Shown one piece after another: positions 25,316-36,383 of a DNA stretch of 64,000 nucleotides. This DNA is from Cycas panzhihuaensis (lineage: Eukaryota > Cycadophyta), in NCBI GenBank assembly GCA_023213395.1, contig CM041465.1, positions 140,561,741 through 140,625,740 of the forward strand, given 5' to 3'. Numbering within the stretch: position 1 is the first letter of the stretch; each line of letters opens with the position of its first letter. The notes beneath the pieces were generated by a model, which searched no databases, had not been told where the DNA came from, and was given only the letters and a program-made list of their open reading frames with translations. The position numbers and the translations under genes were made by a program.

Positions 25316-26245
25316 AGACCTCTAGATACTATAGTCTTATAGTATTCTATAAAGCCAAAGATGGATTTTTAACTCCTTAAGAGGTTTAATGACCCTAGAA
25401 CTATCATGAGATGGCCTTATCTATCACCCACATCTAAGTGGACCTCACTAAAGTGATAAAGGAAATAATATAAGGATAAGTTATGGTTAAATCCCTAATA
25501 TCCACCACCAAAAGTTGTCCATCAATATAAACCTCTAAGACTAGAGTATCGATCACTTATTATACTAAATTAACAATCAATGCATTTGACTTTATAAAAT
25601 AAGGAGAAAAGACCAAGATTAGCTATCAACATGAAGTAAAATAAATAAGTTAATTGGGGGGATGGGGAAAGAAAAAAGAAAAGAGAGTAAGGAGAGATAC
25701 CTAACATCATAATCTAAGACATTACTTTCATGAGATATACCCTAAGCTAGTAGTTTCTATGCCCCTCTATCTCCTTCTCCATTCTCATTGTTGATTAATA
25801 TGACCACCATGGCTCCATTGTATACCATTATGGATCCCTTAATATTGTGCCCATCTCACCCATCACCCCATTTCCTCCATCTTTTCTATCAATAGTTGGG
25901 GACTCATTTATATACTACTCCTATAGAAATCCATCATAAGAGTTCAAAACAAATCGGTCTAATAATGAAGAGGCCATATCCAATATATAGATCCTCCAGG
26001 ATATAATCTATCTTAGACCTCCTTGGCATAATCTCCTTAGCCACTAATACATCAATAGTGAGTCTATATCTAATGCTATTGAACCCTTATGAGGTCCAGT
26101 AGTAGGGAAATGGCCAAAGAACCATGATTGAAGTACTAAGTACTAGAAAAATACTTTACTCTTCTCAACTTAGATTGTATCTAACTAGTAGTGTATGTTC
26201 ACCATAGTAAAGGAAGATTAATCAAGTTACTTCCTAGTGTTGAAG
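25316..26245. other. Spacer between the inverted elements G and F
   Basis: About 930 bases without an open frame or recognisable domain. It contains a purine-rich run near 25656-25706. It may be the original genomic target or the remains of an older element. I see nothing I can name. Confidence 0.4.
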
Positions 26246-26571
26246 TGTTAGAATAATCAACCTTATTATTATTGGTATAATATTTAATTAGTGGCCAAGT
26301 GGTAACTTATCATTAGCCAATATAAAAGATTTCTCACATGCATAATATGATTGGTTAACATATCAACATGACATGATTGGTTGATACATAATGTAATGTA
26401 CTTATAAGTATGTATACATATCATTTGAACATTTTGATATAAACTAATTGAGAAAGTTATGCCCCACCCTTCTCTTATGGTTTTTCCTATCTTATGTTTT
26501 TTATATATAAGACTGGTGTCCCATGTATTACTTTTCTCTTATGATTATTATACTATATTGATATTATATAT
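26246..26571 (+). repeat. Element F 5' LTR, left part
   Basis: Starts TGTTAGAATAATC and matches the right part of the G LTR read on the minus strand. Interrupted at 26571 by B1, whose TSD is TATAT here and TATAC at 31391. Confidence 0.7.
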
Positions 26572-26905
26572 TATTGGGGTTAATGTTCTTCACCTCACTC
26601 CTACCTTAAAAACATATGAGTGCACACATGTTAATGGTAAGTTAGGTAAGTTTATTTTAATATTAAGTTGTGTATTATTTTATATTATTTTAAATTCTGG
26701 AGGCTAAGGATGTTTCCCTCCTCCCTCATAACTATATATCTTATGGGGTGCATAACCGTGATGTTCTTCAACACCACTTACTTTGGAATATTTGTATACT
26801 CTTCAACTATGGTTTGAATACAATGATGTATTTCGAATACATTTTCAATATGGATTGAAATCAATGTTTACCTACTATGCTCTGGTCTTCACTACATTTC
26901 CAACA
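26572..26905 (+). repeat. B1 5' LTR (334 bp)
   Basis: Begins TATTGGGGTTAATG (family start TGTTAGG, here decayed) and ends TTTCCAACA. It contains TATATA at 26733-26738 and the shared 16-nt stem-loop GATGTTCTTCAACACC at 26760-26775. Confidence 0.85.
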
Positions 26906-26907
26906 TT

Positions 26908-26920
26908 TTGTATCATAGCA
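26908..26920 (+). promoter_or_regulatory. B1 primer-binding site, initiator tRNA-Met type
   Basis: TTGTATCATAGCA, 11 of 13 bases like TGGTATCAGAGCA, placed 2 bases after the 5' LTR. This fixes the plus-strand polarity. Confidence 0.75.
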
Positions 26921-29900
26921 TAGATCTTGGCCACCTATATCAAAGCATTGATTTCACTTCAAGGTAAGCAAATACTTCATTATTTTGTCAGTTTAATAAA
27001 GTTTATTAACATTTGTATATAGTTTTTTGCTAATATTTAGTTATTTTTTATACGTATGATCTATTTAATATTTATTTCTTTAGATTTTTGTAGCCACAAC
27101 ATGTGTATTTATCCCAACAATCATTTGGTATAGATATTTTAAAGTTTTGTTTGACATTTTTTAAGATTTTAATAATTTTTTATAAAAAATTTCAAGGATT
27201 TTTCAAGTTCCTAAACTCTGGCAGGCTGGTGCGAGCTCCACATTACTCTGAACCACGTCAAGTGACCACTCATTGGATTCATCTCTATGGTCCATAAAAG
27301 ATAGTTCAAAAAATCATCGCTCCTACGGTAAATTATAGCTCCCGGAAGCTCAGTGTATCATGATATCTACCCCAGGCATTAAAGATAAAATTACTTTGTT
27401 TAGCTTTGTTCATTAATAGTTTTCTCTGAAACTTAGTAGTAAGGCATTTTTAAGTTGTAGAATCTATTTGTGATGTCTTTTTAGCTCCGTTTTAGCTGTA
27501 TGGACCTTGCACCCTCCATGGTCTCTTAATCTTTGGCAGGCTCATTCTCATCCTGTGCTTATCCATTTCTCATGAAATTTTAGGGGAATCTAGACATCAG
27601 GAGAAAGCCAACTATCCATTTTTGTCATGTTATGTGACCCCAGTGAGGAGAAAAAGCTCCTGAAGTAATCTTTATCTGTGCACCCTTTATTTATGTCTTT
27701 TTTCAATATTATATATTAAAAATTCATTTATTTTAAGGATTTTTTGTTGGATTCTCTCTATAGATCTATGGCACTCTATCTAGAGCAGTTTTTGATCAAT
27801 TTCAAGATTCTATGTTTGATTTTTAGCATTGTTCATTAATTGTACCCTCACTATTTACCATGCAACCTTCGTGTTCATTTTTTTTCCATTAAAAATCACT
27901 TTTTTCTAGTGTTTTTCAGTCGATCTCTAGTGTAAATCATCTAGCACCCATCCTAGTATAGTTTTTGATTGATTTACAGCTGATCTCTATCATTTTTTAT
28001 CAAAAAAATTTCCCTCTACTTTGTCATTAGTCGTATACCTCCATCCACATTCTTTTTTGCATTTTAACATATAAAAAATGATATTTTTTCAAATATCTTT
28101 TAACTATCTTCAGTGTAGAATTGATACATACTCTCTTACTATGATTTTGATTAGGGTTTTATTCATTTTTTCATATTTTCTAGATCATAGTAGATCTTGT
28201 ATTTTCAATCAACTTGTACTCTCTTATTTGTTAACAAAACTGTAATTTATGTATGCTTGTTCTATCCAGTTATGAGTCTAGTTTCTAATGCCATAGACGT
28301 TTTGAAATTTCATCCATAAGTTGCTGAGATATCGTCCCTGGAGTGAAAGGGTTTCCTTTTAGAATTGTAAACTAACGTACGTCTATTAAAATTTATTTAT
28401 TTATTTTTCTAAAGTTTAGATTTAATTAAATTATATTTTATATTTTTAAATTTTAGGCATTTAATTTGGCATTTCCCCCCTTCGGGTCCAATCCCTAGTC
28501 ATATTTTAGCCCATATGACCATGTGTTTTGGCAAATTTTGAAATTTATAAATTATTTTATATATATTTTAATTAATCAAAATTTATTTTCTATATTTGAT
28601 AAATTTTCAAGTTTTAGCCCCATTAGGCTCTTAGCTGCTAGTCTTATTAGGTCCCACGTGACCCTTCTCTTATTAGTTAAGGGGCTTGTTACTTTTCCTT
28701 TTTAAATTTTATTTTATTAATACTCAAAGAGGACTGATCACCTTTTTCACTATCATTTTTTTTGGAGTGTCAGTTTCTCACAAAGTCAAACTTGTTGGAT
28801 TTGTATTTGAAAGGTCTTCAGCCTAGTACCATCCTTTGTTCAATTTGAGTTTATTTTAGCAGTGTTTAACTTAGCCAAAATTTACCTTCTTTTCTACACT
28901 TATTTCACTTGCTGAAAAGGGATTTGTTCATTGTTTCTTTAATAACTTGATTATTATAATTTTATTTTTCAAACCGTAAGAACCAACAAAAAGTATTTTT
29001 AAAGCTCTATATATTAGAATTAGTTTCATCTTATTTTAACACTATTTTGTAGGTGTTTAAACCTATTTAATTTAAGGATCTAGTTTAGCCCTAATTAGTC
29101 ATATTTTATAATGCTTTTGAGCAAAATTTTCATCTAAATTAATTCTATTTAAGTATTATTTACTACTAATTAGTTTTTTAAGGATATTTATTATTTTTTC
29201 ATAAGATTACAAGTGATTTATATCTTTTATCATTAGTTTCATCTTCTTGAGGATCAAGAGGTCTACTTGGATTAATACATCAAATTGGTACTAGTTACCT
29301 TAACCACTTATTTTATTTTACACTTTCATTTGAATTTAGAATAAATTTTTGATCTTATTGGATCATTTCAAGTATTATATCTTCTTGAAAATTTCAACGT
29401 ATGCCTAGTTTATTTCTACATTTATAAAGGAACTTCTTGTCATTTGATTTATATTAGTACAAATAATATTCTTTCTATATTTAAAAGTTATTTATTTAGC
29501 TTAAAAGGCATTGTAAAGAGTATAGTTACAAGTTCTTTTACTCATTTTGTGTTTCTAAGTTTATTTAACATTCTAAGATTGAAGAGCATTCAAATATTAA
29601 AGGTTCTATTGATTCATTGCATCATATTAGAGAAGGTGCATATAGTCTCTTATCTACTTTTATAAAGAGCATCTCAATTTGAAAGTTATTAGATTATATA
29701 TGATCATTCAAGGAACATATTTAATTAAAGACATATTCATTTGAAAATTTATATTTCAAGCTTCTTCATTTACTAGTAGAATATATATTTCAATTGCTTA
29801 AAATCTATTTGTATTTAAAAATTGAAAGGTACACAATAATGCATAGCTATAAACTTATTTTTTTACACTTTTAAGCATTTCAAGGCATACTCAATTAAGC

Positions 29901-30362
29901 ATTTTATTTTTAAGATTCATCTATTCATTATTGCTTAAAAGGAACACAATTTGAATATTATTTTCAATCTAAGAGGTATTATTTAAGGAATCTTTTAGCT
30001 GATTGATTAAGAAGGCATTTAAACATTGAAATAAATTGAAGTTTCATTTATTTAAGTTCTCTTTTTAGCTCCTTATTATTTAATCAAGTTTTTAGAAAAG
30101 AAGTGCATTTAATTTATTTTGAAAAAGAAACTTATTACTTTATTATACATATTCCTTTCAAAAGAGCATTTACTATTTTCAATTTAAAAGGATATTTGAT
30201 TGAATAAAGAAACATTTATCTTGCTTCATTCTTTCTTGTTTTAAATAGTTAATTTATTCTAAAGTATCATTTATTAGTTTTTTATTTGAGGATTACTCTT
30301 CTTATTTGTTCATTAAAAACCACATTTTTTTATCATGTACTAAAGTCTTTTACACAATCGCA
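26921..30362 (+). other. B1 leader with the conserved motif at 27221-27270
   Basis: 3.4 kb without coding capacity. It contains GCAGGCTGGTGCGAGCTCCA (27221-27240), found also in B2 (54774) and element D (32972). The leader aligns with that of B2 over most of its length (for example 28715-28870 with 56028-56185). A GC-rich segment near 27330-27360 (AGCTCCCGGAAGCTCAG) could form a hairpin. The conserved 5' part is a candidate packaging or dimerisation region; that is inference. Confidence 0.6.
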
Positions 30363-31023
30363 ATTAATCTAAGTAATATAACCTTTCTTATATTTAATGG
30401 AAATGATTTTCAACTATGGAGTACAATAACGAAAGCATATTTTATTACAAATAACCTTTAAAAATATGTGAAAGATGGATATAAACCAAATATTAAAGAA
30501 GATATAAAAAAGGATAATGAAGCCCTAACACTATTATTTTGTACCATAAATGACAATGTATTCTCTAATGTTTATGAAATGACTACAACTAAATATGTAT
30601 GGGATACTTTAAAATTGATTTATGAGAGAGATACTTTAGAATTTAATATTACTAATTACATTAATGATGTTTTTCCTGTGAGGTAAATATTAGAGTAGGT
30701 GCATTTTGATGAAAAGACTAATATTACTTATATTAGCATAGATTTTAATAAAGTAATGACTCTAATATTGCATTTGGTGAGATGATATGTACCTTAGACT
30801 TGACTATATTAAAAGACAAAGATCAAGACAAAGCTACCTCTACTCATTCAAATCAAACTACACCTACTTGGAAGCCATTTAAACCATATAATATTAAAGA
30901 GACACACTTTATTGAAAAGATGATAAGGCAAGTTGTTAACTACATTAAGGATGATGATCAAGATAAAGGACAAGTATTCAAAGTCTTTTTCAAGTATATA
31001 TACCATAAGTTTAAGGAGAAATA
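30363..31023 (+). pseudogene. B1 gag (UBN2/DUF4219-like) with basic tail, broken
   Basis: Would form the particle. Reads NLSNITFLIFNGNDFQLWS from 30366, the usual start of this Copia gag family, then KYVKDGY and KDNEALTLLFCTINDNVFSN. A TAA at 30459 replaces the Trp of the conserved LWKY, and B2 has TAA at the same codon. The frame continues to VFPVR and a stop at about 30684. A downstream frame reads QDKGQVFKVFFKYIY then HKFKEK and stops at 31021, just before the PPT. There is no zinc knuckle. The initiation codon seems to be ATT where B2 has ATG. Confidence 0.75.
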
Positions 31024-31056
31024 AAAGATGATCGTAATGAACATTAAGGGGGAGTA

Positions 31057-31390
31057 TGTTAGGATTAATGTTCCTCACCCTACTCCTACTTTAGAAACAT
31101 ATGAGTATACATATATTAATGGTAAGTTAGGTAAGTTTATTTTAATATTAAATTATGCATTATTTTATATTATTTTGAATCCTAAAGGTTGAGGAGATTT
31201 CCCTCCTCCCTCATAACTATATATCTTATGGGGTGCATAACCTTGGTGTTCTTCAATACCACCTACTTTAGAATATTTGTATACTCTTCAACTATGGCTT
31301 GAATACAATGATGTATTTTAAATAAATTTTTAATATAGATTGAGATCATTATTTATCTACTCTGCTATACTCTCTGTTATATTTTCAACA
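31057..31390 (+). repeat. B1 3' LTR (334 bp)
   Basis: Starts TGTTAGGATTAATG and ends TTTTCAACA. Same length as the 5' copy. TATATAT lies near 31219. Confidence 0.88.
31245..31260 (+). promoter_or_regulatory. LTR stem-loop GGTGTT-CTTC-AATACC (shared cassette)
   Basis: Lies about 25 bases downstream of the TATA box, near the expected transcription start. Equivalent 16-nt units: 26760-26775 and 54335-54350, 58578-58593 (B family); 42135-42150, 47425-47440, 41040-41055, 51769-51784 (C family, minus strand); 32583-32598 and 59212-59227 (D). Confidence 0.6.
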
Positions 31391-31395
31391 TATAC

Positions 31396-31547
31396 TTCAT
31401 TAATTGTACTTAAATATTTAACATAAATACCTTATAATTTTTTATATTTTATTATTGATTATTATAATTTCATATTAATGAATGCTTCATAGATCTCTTA
31501 CTTCATTATGTACTTTAATCTATTATCCTAGGTAATAAATTTTAACA
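31396..31547 (+). repeat. Element F 5' LTR, right part, with PBS at 31548-31559
   Basis: Continues the F LTR after B1 and ends TTTTAACA at 31547. TGGCATCAAAGC follows immediately (10 of 12 to the tRNA-iMet PBS). Together the two parts are 478 bp, compared with 485 bp in element G. Confidence 0.7.
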
Positions 31548-32110
31548 TGGCATCAAAGCTAAGGTAAAGTGTAGAGCATAGGTGAAGGAAGGTTCATGTG
31601 AGACATTAATTAGAGTTATATAATACAATATAAAGCTTAACAAAATAGATATCAAAATCCTCATATTTATACGGATGATCTTTGCCATCTAAAGATGATC
31701 CATAAATGTATTGTAAGAGCCAATATGAGCTACTAATAAGAGCTGGTATTGAATATCGATTTAAAGCCAAAAACCAAGTTATATTGATTATGTAGCCATG
31801 ATATAGAGGCATATTAAAGTGAAGTTAAAGTTATACATAGAATGAAAACTGACATAAGATTGACAAGTAATATTATTTATATGATGATTTATTATGGATA
31901 TTTATATGCATGTGGTATACCTATATATAACATGTAGGTTTATAAAGTACATCGAGAAGTTGATCATCCTATAAGAGTGAGTTGCAAAGTCTATTACTCT
32001 ATCAATATATGTGAAACATGTAGCATATATGTATGTGATATATGGAAGATTTAAAAAAGTAAGAAAGAAAGTCATATTAATAATAAGATAAATCCCATTG
32101 GTGGGGAAAA

Positions 32111-32379
32111 TGTAGTGAAACATTACACCAAACCTTGAGGTGTTAGTGAAGACTACCTAGGTGTATAACATTACCTCCCCCACAAGGTGTTGACATTCTA
32201 ATGACCCACTCTTAGTAATTTTATGCTTCATCGGGCCTTGGGTGAACACTATTATGCCAATGTTCTATAGAGGCCATCCCCTCTGAAAATTAAACATGTG
32301 ACCTTGGTTTTGATACCACTCGTAATGAACCATTATACCAAAACTATAATGTGTTAGTGAAGATCACCCAAGTGTAATA
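32111..32379 (-). mobile_element. TRIM/SMART-like miniature LTR element (269 bp, 60-bp LTRs)
   Basis: Two direct repeats of about 60 bp, 32111-32170 and 32321-32379, share TGTTAGTGAAGA and surrounding bases. On the minus strand the right copy is followed after 2 bases by a PBS (TGGTATCAAAAC, 32307-32318), and the left copy is preceded by a PPT (TTGTGGGGGAGG, within 32171-32185). Candidate TSD GAAAA/GAAAC (4 of 5). The internal part is only 150 bp and non-coding. This is the plan of TRIM or SMART elements, which depend on other elements for all enzymes. Confidence 0.75.
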
Positions 32380-32530
32380 GAAACTTGGTGTAGCAGTAAT
32401 ATATATTATGTTATATTACATGTGTACATGGTGACTTTAGAATATATGGGGCCAACTACAGCCATCTATAGCTAACTTTGGAATAAGGTATATTTTAATT
32501 TATTATTTTATTATTTTAATTTCAAAAAAG

Positions 32531-32676
32531 TGTCAGTTGATGATAAACTCTCGGCCACCTCTTGACTACCTCCTGATACACTGGTATTTTTTAACACCAC
32601 CCTTGATTAGAAATTTATTATTATTTTTTGATAATATGGCATGATATTTTGTTCTGCTCTATCCTTGGTTACTTTG
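32531..32676 (+). repeat. Element D 5' LTR (shared part, 146 bp)
   Basis: Matches 59149-59283. Contains the stem-loop at 32583-32598 and a common end (CTGCTCTATCC, then TTACTT). The final CA of the right copy is TG here. The LTR may extend further left if the right copy has lost its 5' part. Confidence 0.6.
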
Positions 32677-32678
32677 TT

Positions 32679-32690
32679 TGGTATTAGAGC
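32679..32690 (+). promoter_or_regulatory. Element D primer-binding site
   Basis: TGGTATTAGAGC, 11 of 12 to the initiator tRNA-Met PBS, 2 bases after the LTR. Confidence 0.85.
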
Positions 32691-35124
32691 TTGAGTTCAA
32701 TATCAAACAACTATTTTATGGTAAAATTTGATAAATATTTGTTATATATTAAAGCTTTCCTAATATTTTCCGTATATTTCTATTAAAATATATGAATATT
32801 TACTATGTACAATTGAAAACTTATATATTCTTTTAAATTTATGTAGTGTTTATTAGTGTACTCAACCCAACATTCCTTTGAAGCTATTTTATTGAAGTTT
32901 TATTTTATTTTTTGCAAGTTTTTAATTGATTTACAATTTTTTTCTAAAGTTTTTTAAAAAATTTAAGCTTCTGTAGGCTAGTGCACTCTCCACAGTGATT
33001 AAAACTATCTCAAGTGACCACTTGTTTGATTCCTTATTGAGTTAGGTCTACACCAAATTTGACGGTTTCAAATTTGGTTGCCTCTAAGTGGAGATATTAC
33101 TTCCGGAAGTAGGCCCTCTCCCTCTAACTACTGAAACCCATGTGTACTAAACTAAAAATCATTCATTTTTACTTTTGGTTTTCACTGGAGCTAAGTGTGA
33201 TCATCCCAATATCTTATTGGGATAATTCTCAGACTTTTCTACCTCCTCTTCAAGTTGTATGACCTCCTCAACTCCATGCACCCTCCATGGCCTTCACAAA
33301 CTAAAAAAATTGATTTTTAAATCTTTTTTTGACATTTTTTTTCTTCGTGGATAATTTGCATATATTTCTTAATCAATTAGGATCAGTCTTTTTTATCAGA
33401 TTTCATTTATTCTTTTATCTACGAAGTCGCACAAATGCAAGGACCTACGTGGATATAATTTCTCTTTAATTTTTTCATTTTGATTTATTAAAAGATCATA
33501 AAGTTCAATTAAATTTAATTAATTTTAATATATTTTAGTGTTCAACCCTATTTAGCCCCTAATTACAATCCTTTGGCCCCTCATATAACCTCATTTTAGC
33601 TTATTTAAGGGATCAGATTTTAAATTATATAGGTTATTTTTAATAAATTTGGAATTTAAAGGATTTAATTATATTTTATATTCTTTGGGGTCTGCTAGCC
33701 CCCTTCGCTAGCCAACATCTAGTCATATGTGCCACTAAGGTGACTAAGGGATCTAGTAAAAGGGGCTTAAGCCCCCCTCCCTCCCTCTCTTTAGTTTTTT
33801 ATCATAAGAGACTATCTTCACTATTTTACTTATATCTTTTGATCCAGGACTCCTTTTTTCGAACAATTGGATCCATCAAAAAGTTGGTTTAGTGATCTTC
33901 ATACTAAAGCTAGTTTCATTATAATTTAAAGTTGTTTTATAGGTCTTTAAGACAGTTAAATTCAACCCTTCTATTTGAGCTAAGTTTGTATTTTTTTTAC
34001 TATTTTTAAACAATTTATCAATTCTATTTAAGCATATTATATCTTATTAAGACACTAATCTATTTTTTGCTAATTTCACTCAGTTTTTTTAGGCTTACAT
34101 ATATTTTTGGCAAAATATTATGAAATGTTTCCTCCTGAAAGAGAATACAATAGTTGGATTCCATTTTATATATAAAGAGCTCTCTAACTCTTACTTTATT
34201 TTTATTTTAAGCCTTCTAGTTTACTTTATTTTTGTTTCAACTTATTTATTTTTATTTTAAAACTTATATTAAGCTCACCTAGCTTATTTAAAGGTTAATT
34301 TACTTTATTATTAAAGTTCATTTTCAAAGTTTATTTAAGGTTCTGTTATTACACTATAAAGGCTCACATAGAGTGCATTTTATTGCATCTTAAAAGCTCA
34401 TTTAAAAGACTCTTTTATTTCTTTATATTTCATATTATTTTAGAACTTATTTGTATCAATTTAAAAGCTTATTTATTTCATATTTATTTCATTTGAAAAG
34501 AGGTTTATTTCATTTCATTTTTAAGTTGATTTTATTTATTAATTAAGAAGGAATCTTATTTGTTAAATAAGACCACATATAAAATATATTTTCATATTAA
34601 ACAAGATAAACTTCCAAAAGAACACCTTATTTCTAGCCTTACAAGGGGAATGATTAGGACCCCTAAAGTTACCACACTACACATGCCCTTGGCCTACTTA
34701 TATTCGATGAAGAGTGTCTTTGGCTATTAGGTGTATATAGTGGCAGACTGAGATGGAGTAAACCTAACTTTTGGAGTTTAGAGACCAGGCTAAACCCAAG
34801 GGGCTAAGTGTCTTAATTTATAAAGCCATCACTACTAGATCTGTTGCTAGGCATAATTCTAGTATAGGTGGGTCAACAAGATAAGGGAGTCCTGTACCTT
34901 CTTAGTAACTCATGTACTAAGGTATATAGATCCTAATGCTCATATACCGATATATTAGGTCCCTAATTTACCACTTGTGGGTAGTTGCCACTAGACATAA
35001 TAGTAATTAAAGGCTTCCTTGTAGACCCATAAACTTAGAGCCTAGCAACCTTTAGGTAATAGGACATATTATTTTAAAATTATAACTTGGGACACATTTG
35101 AATAAAACTTGATTTTGAAACATA
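32691..35124 (+). other. Element D leader, related to the B leader
   Basis: 2.4 kb without a recognised gene. At 32972-33020 it carries the TAGGCTAGTGCACTCTCCAC segment and the following AAGTGACCACT, aligned with B1 at 27221-27270. A second shared segment is near 33680-33720 (compare B1 near 28470-28500). AT-rich elsewhere. Confidence 0.55.
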
Positions 35125-36290
35125 ATGGCTATAAGTTTTTATAACATGATCATTTCCAAGTTTGATAGATCAAATCTTTTGAATTGGAGTAGGAAGATGA
35201 GACCCATCCTCATTGCTAAGAATATATGGGATATTGTAAAGATAAGGTATATAGAAATTAGTCAAAATACCATTGAAGCAGAAAAACAACTATTTAAGGA
35301 ATATGTAAAGAAGTATAATGAAGTTTTAGCCTTTATTTTTTATGCCTTAGAAGACCATATATTTCCAAGAGTTAATGAGGCATCAAAGTCTAAAGAGGCA
35401 TGGGACATATTGTTGCTCATCTATGAAGGTGTAGCCTCATCTAACCTCCAAATATTGAAAAGCAAACTTGAAATATTAAGGATGATACCCAGTGAATCCA
35501 TCAATAAATTCATAATAAAGGTTCAAGACCTTGTGAATCAAATGAGATATCTTGGTGAGACCCTTATTAAACAAAGGGTTATTTAAATGAATCTTATGTA
35601 TGTTAGTGAAGTCAAAAGGTTTAAGATGATAGTTACAAGTATAGAAGTCTCTAAAGATATAAGCACATTAAAGATTGAATAATTGAGTGCCATGTTAATG
35701 GCTATTGAAAAGAAAAGAAACTTAAATGAATCCTTAGAATATGCCTTTATAACTAAGGTAAGAATCAAGTCTAATTTCCAAGTTGAAAGTGTAAGATCAA
35801 GTAACCAATCCCCAAGTGGGGAGAGATAGAAATCCTAGATAAGAGACATACCAAGAGAGTCAACCTAGATACTAAGCTCCCTATCAAAGGAATCAAGGAG
35901 TTAATCAAAGATATCCAAGTCAATAAAGATATCAAAGTCAAGAAAGACATTAAGAAGTAAACCAATTATATCAAAATTACCAAGCTCATATTAACTTTCA
36001 AAGACCTAACTTCAATTATCCAAGCAATAGACAAAGAGATAATCAGGGTCTATACTTGGAAAGGGGTAGAACACTCTCTATTGATTGAGGACACCTTAGA
36101 AGTAGGATTCTTAGCCAAAGAGGAACTGATCCAATTTAATCAGGGTCTATACTTGGAAAGGGGTAGAACACTCTCTATTGATTGAGGACACCTTAGAAGT
36201 AGGATTCTTAGCCAAAGAGGAACTGATCTAATTTGTTATATATTTTGCCACAAAGTTTTTCATACTAAAGATAGGTACTTTGCTAAGAAT
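35125..36290 (+). pseudogene. Element D gag (UBN2 type), broken
   Basis: Opens at ATG 35125 (MAISFYNMIISKFDRSNLLN, Trp of the conserved motif next) and stays open for 153 codons, including EAWDILLLIYEG near 35395 and the LKSKLEILRM helix near 35455. A TAA at 35584 and later stops interrupt it. A zinc-knuckle relic near 36237-36285 reads CHKVFHTKDRYF, with the last Cys changed to Tyr. A 97-bp tandem duplication at 36041-36234 shifts the frame. This differs from the B and C gags, which lack a knuckle. Confidence 0.8.
36041..36234. repeat. 97-bp tandem duplication in element D
   Basis: Copies at 36041-36137 and 36138-36234 differ by one base (CCAATTT versus CTAATTT). Much younger than the surrounding decay. 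Length is not a multiple of three. Confidence 0.95.
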
Positions 36291-36383
36291 GGCCCTCCTA
36301 TAAGGGGTAGTGCTAATGCAATTATTAAAACTAGAGAGAATGAATGCCTATGTTTATCAAGCCTTTTTGCATATAGAAATAAA

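Larger units (their letters stand above)
26572..31390 (+). mobile_element. Element B1: gag-only Copia-like LTR element (TR-GAG type)
   Basis: 334-bp LTRs at 26572-26905 and 31057-31390, PBS at 26908, a 3.4-kb untranslated leader, a broken gag (30363-31023), and a PPT (ATTAAGGGGGAG) 3 bases before the 3' LTR. TSD TATAT/TATAC (4 of 5). No protease, integrase or RT is present, and the second copy B2 (54147-58723) has the same architecture, so the lack of pol is a family property. Inserted in the LTR of element F. Confidence 0.88.
26246..32530 (+). mobile_element. Element F: LTR retrotransposon related to G, 3' part missing or displaced
   Basis: LTR at 26246-26571 plus 31396-31547, interrupted by B1. 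A PBS at 31548-31559 (TGGCATCAAAGC) follows. The internal region 31560-32110 matches the start of the G internal region (for example TTTGCCATCTAAAGATGATC near 31681). It is then interrupted by a TRIM (32111-32379), continues to 32530, and is cut by element D. No coding domain is seen in what remains. Its 3' LTR was not found; 59284-59640 could be its continuation. Confidence 0.6.

Noticed and set aside
30848-31078. Minus-strand open frames over the B1 and B2 gag (30848-31078, 58182-58412)
   Set aside because: They are antisense shadows of the gag coding sequence, present in both copies only because the copies are homologous.
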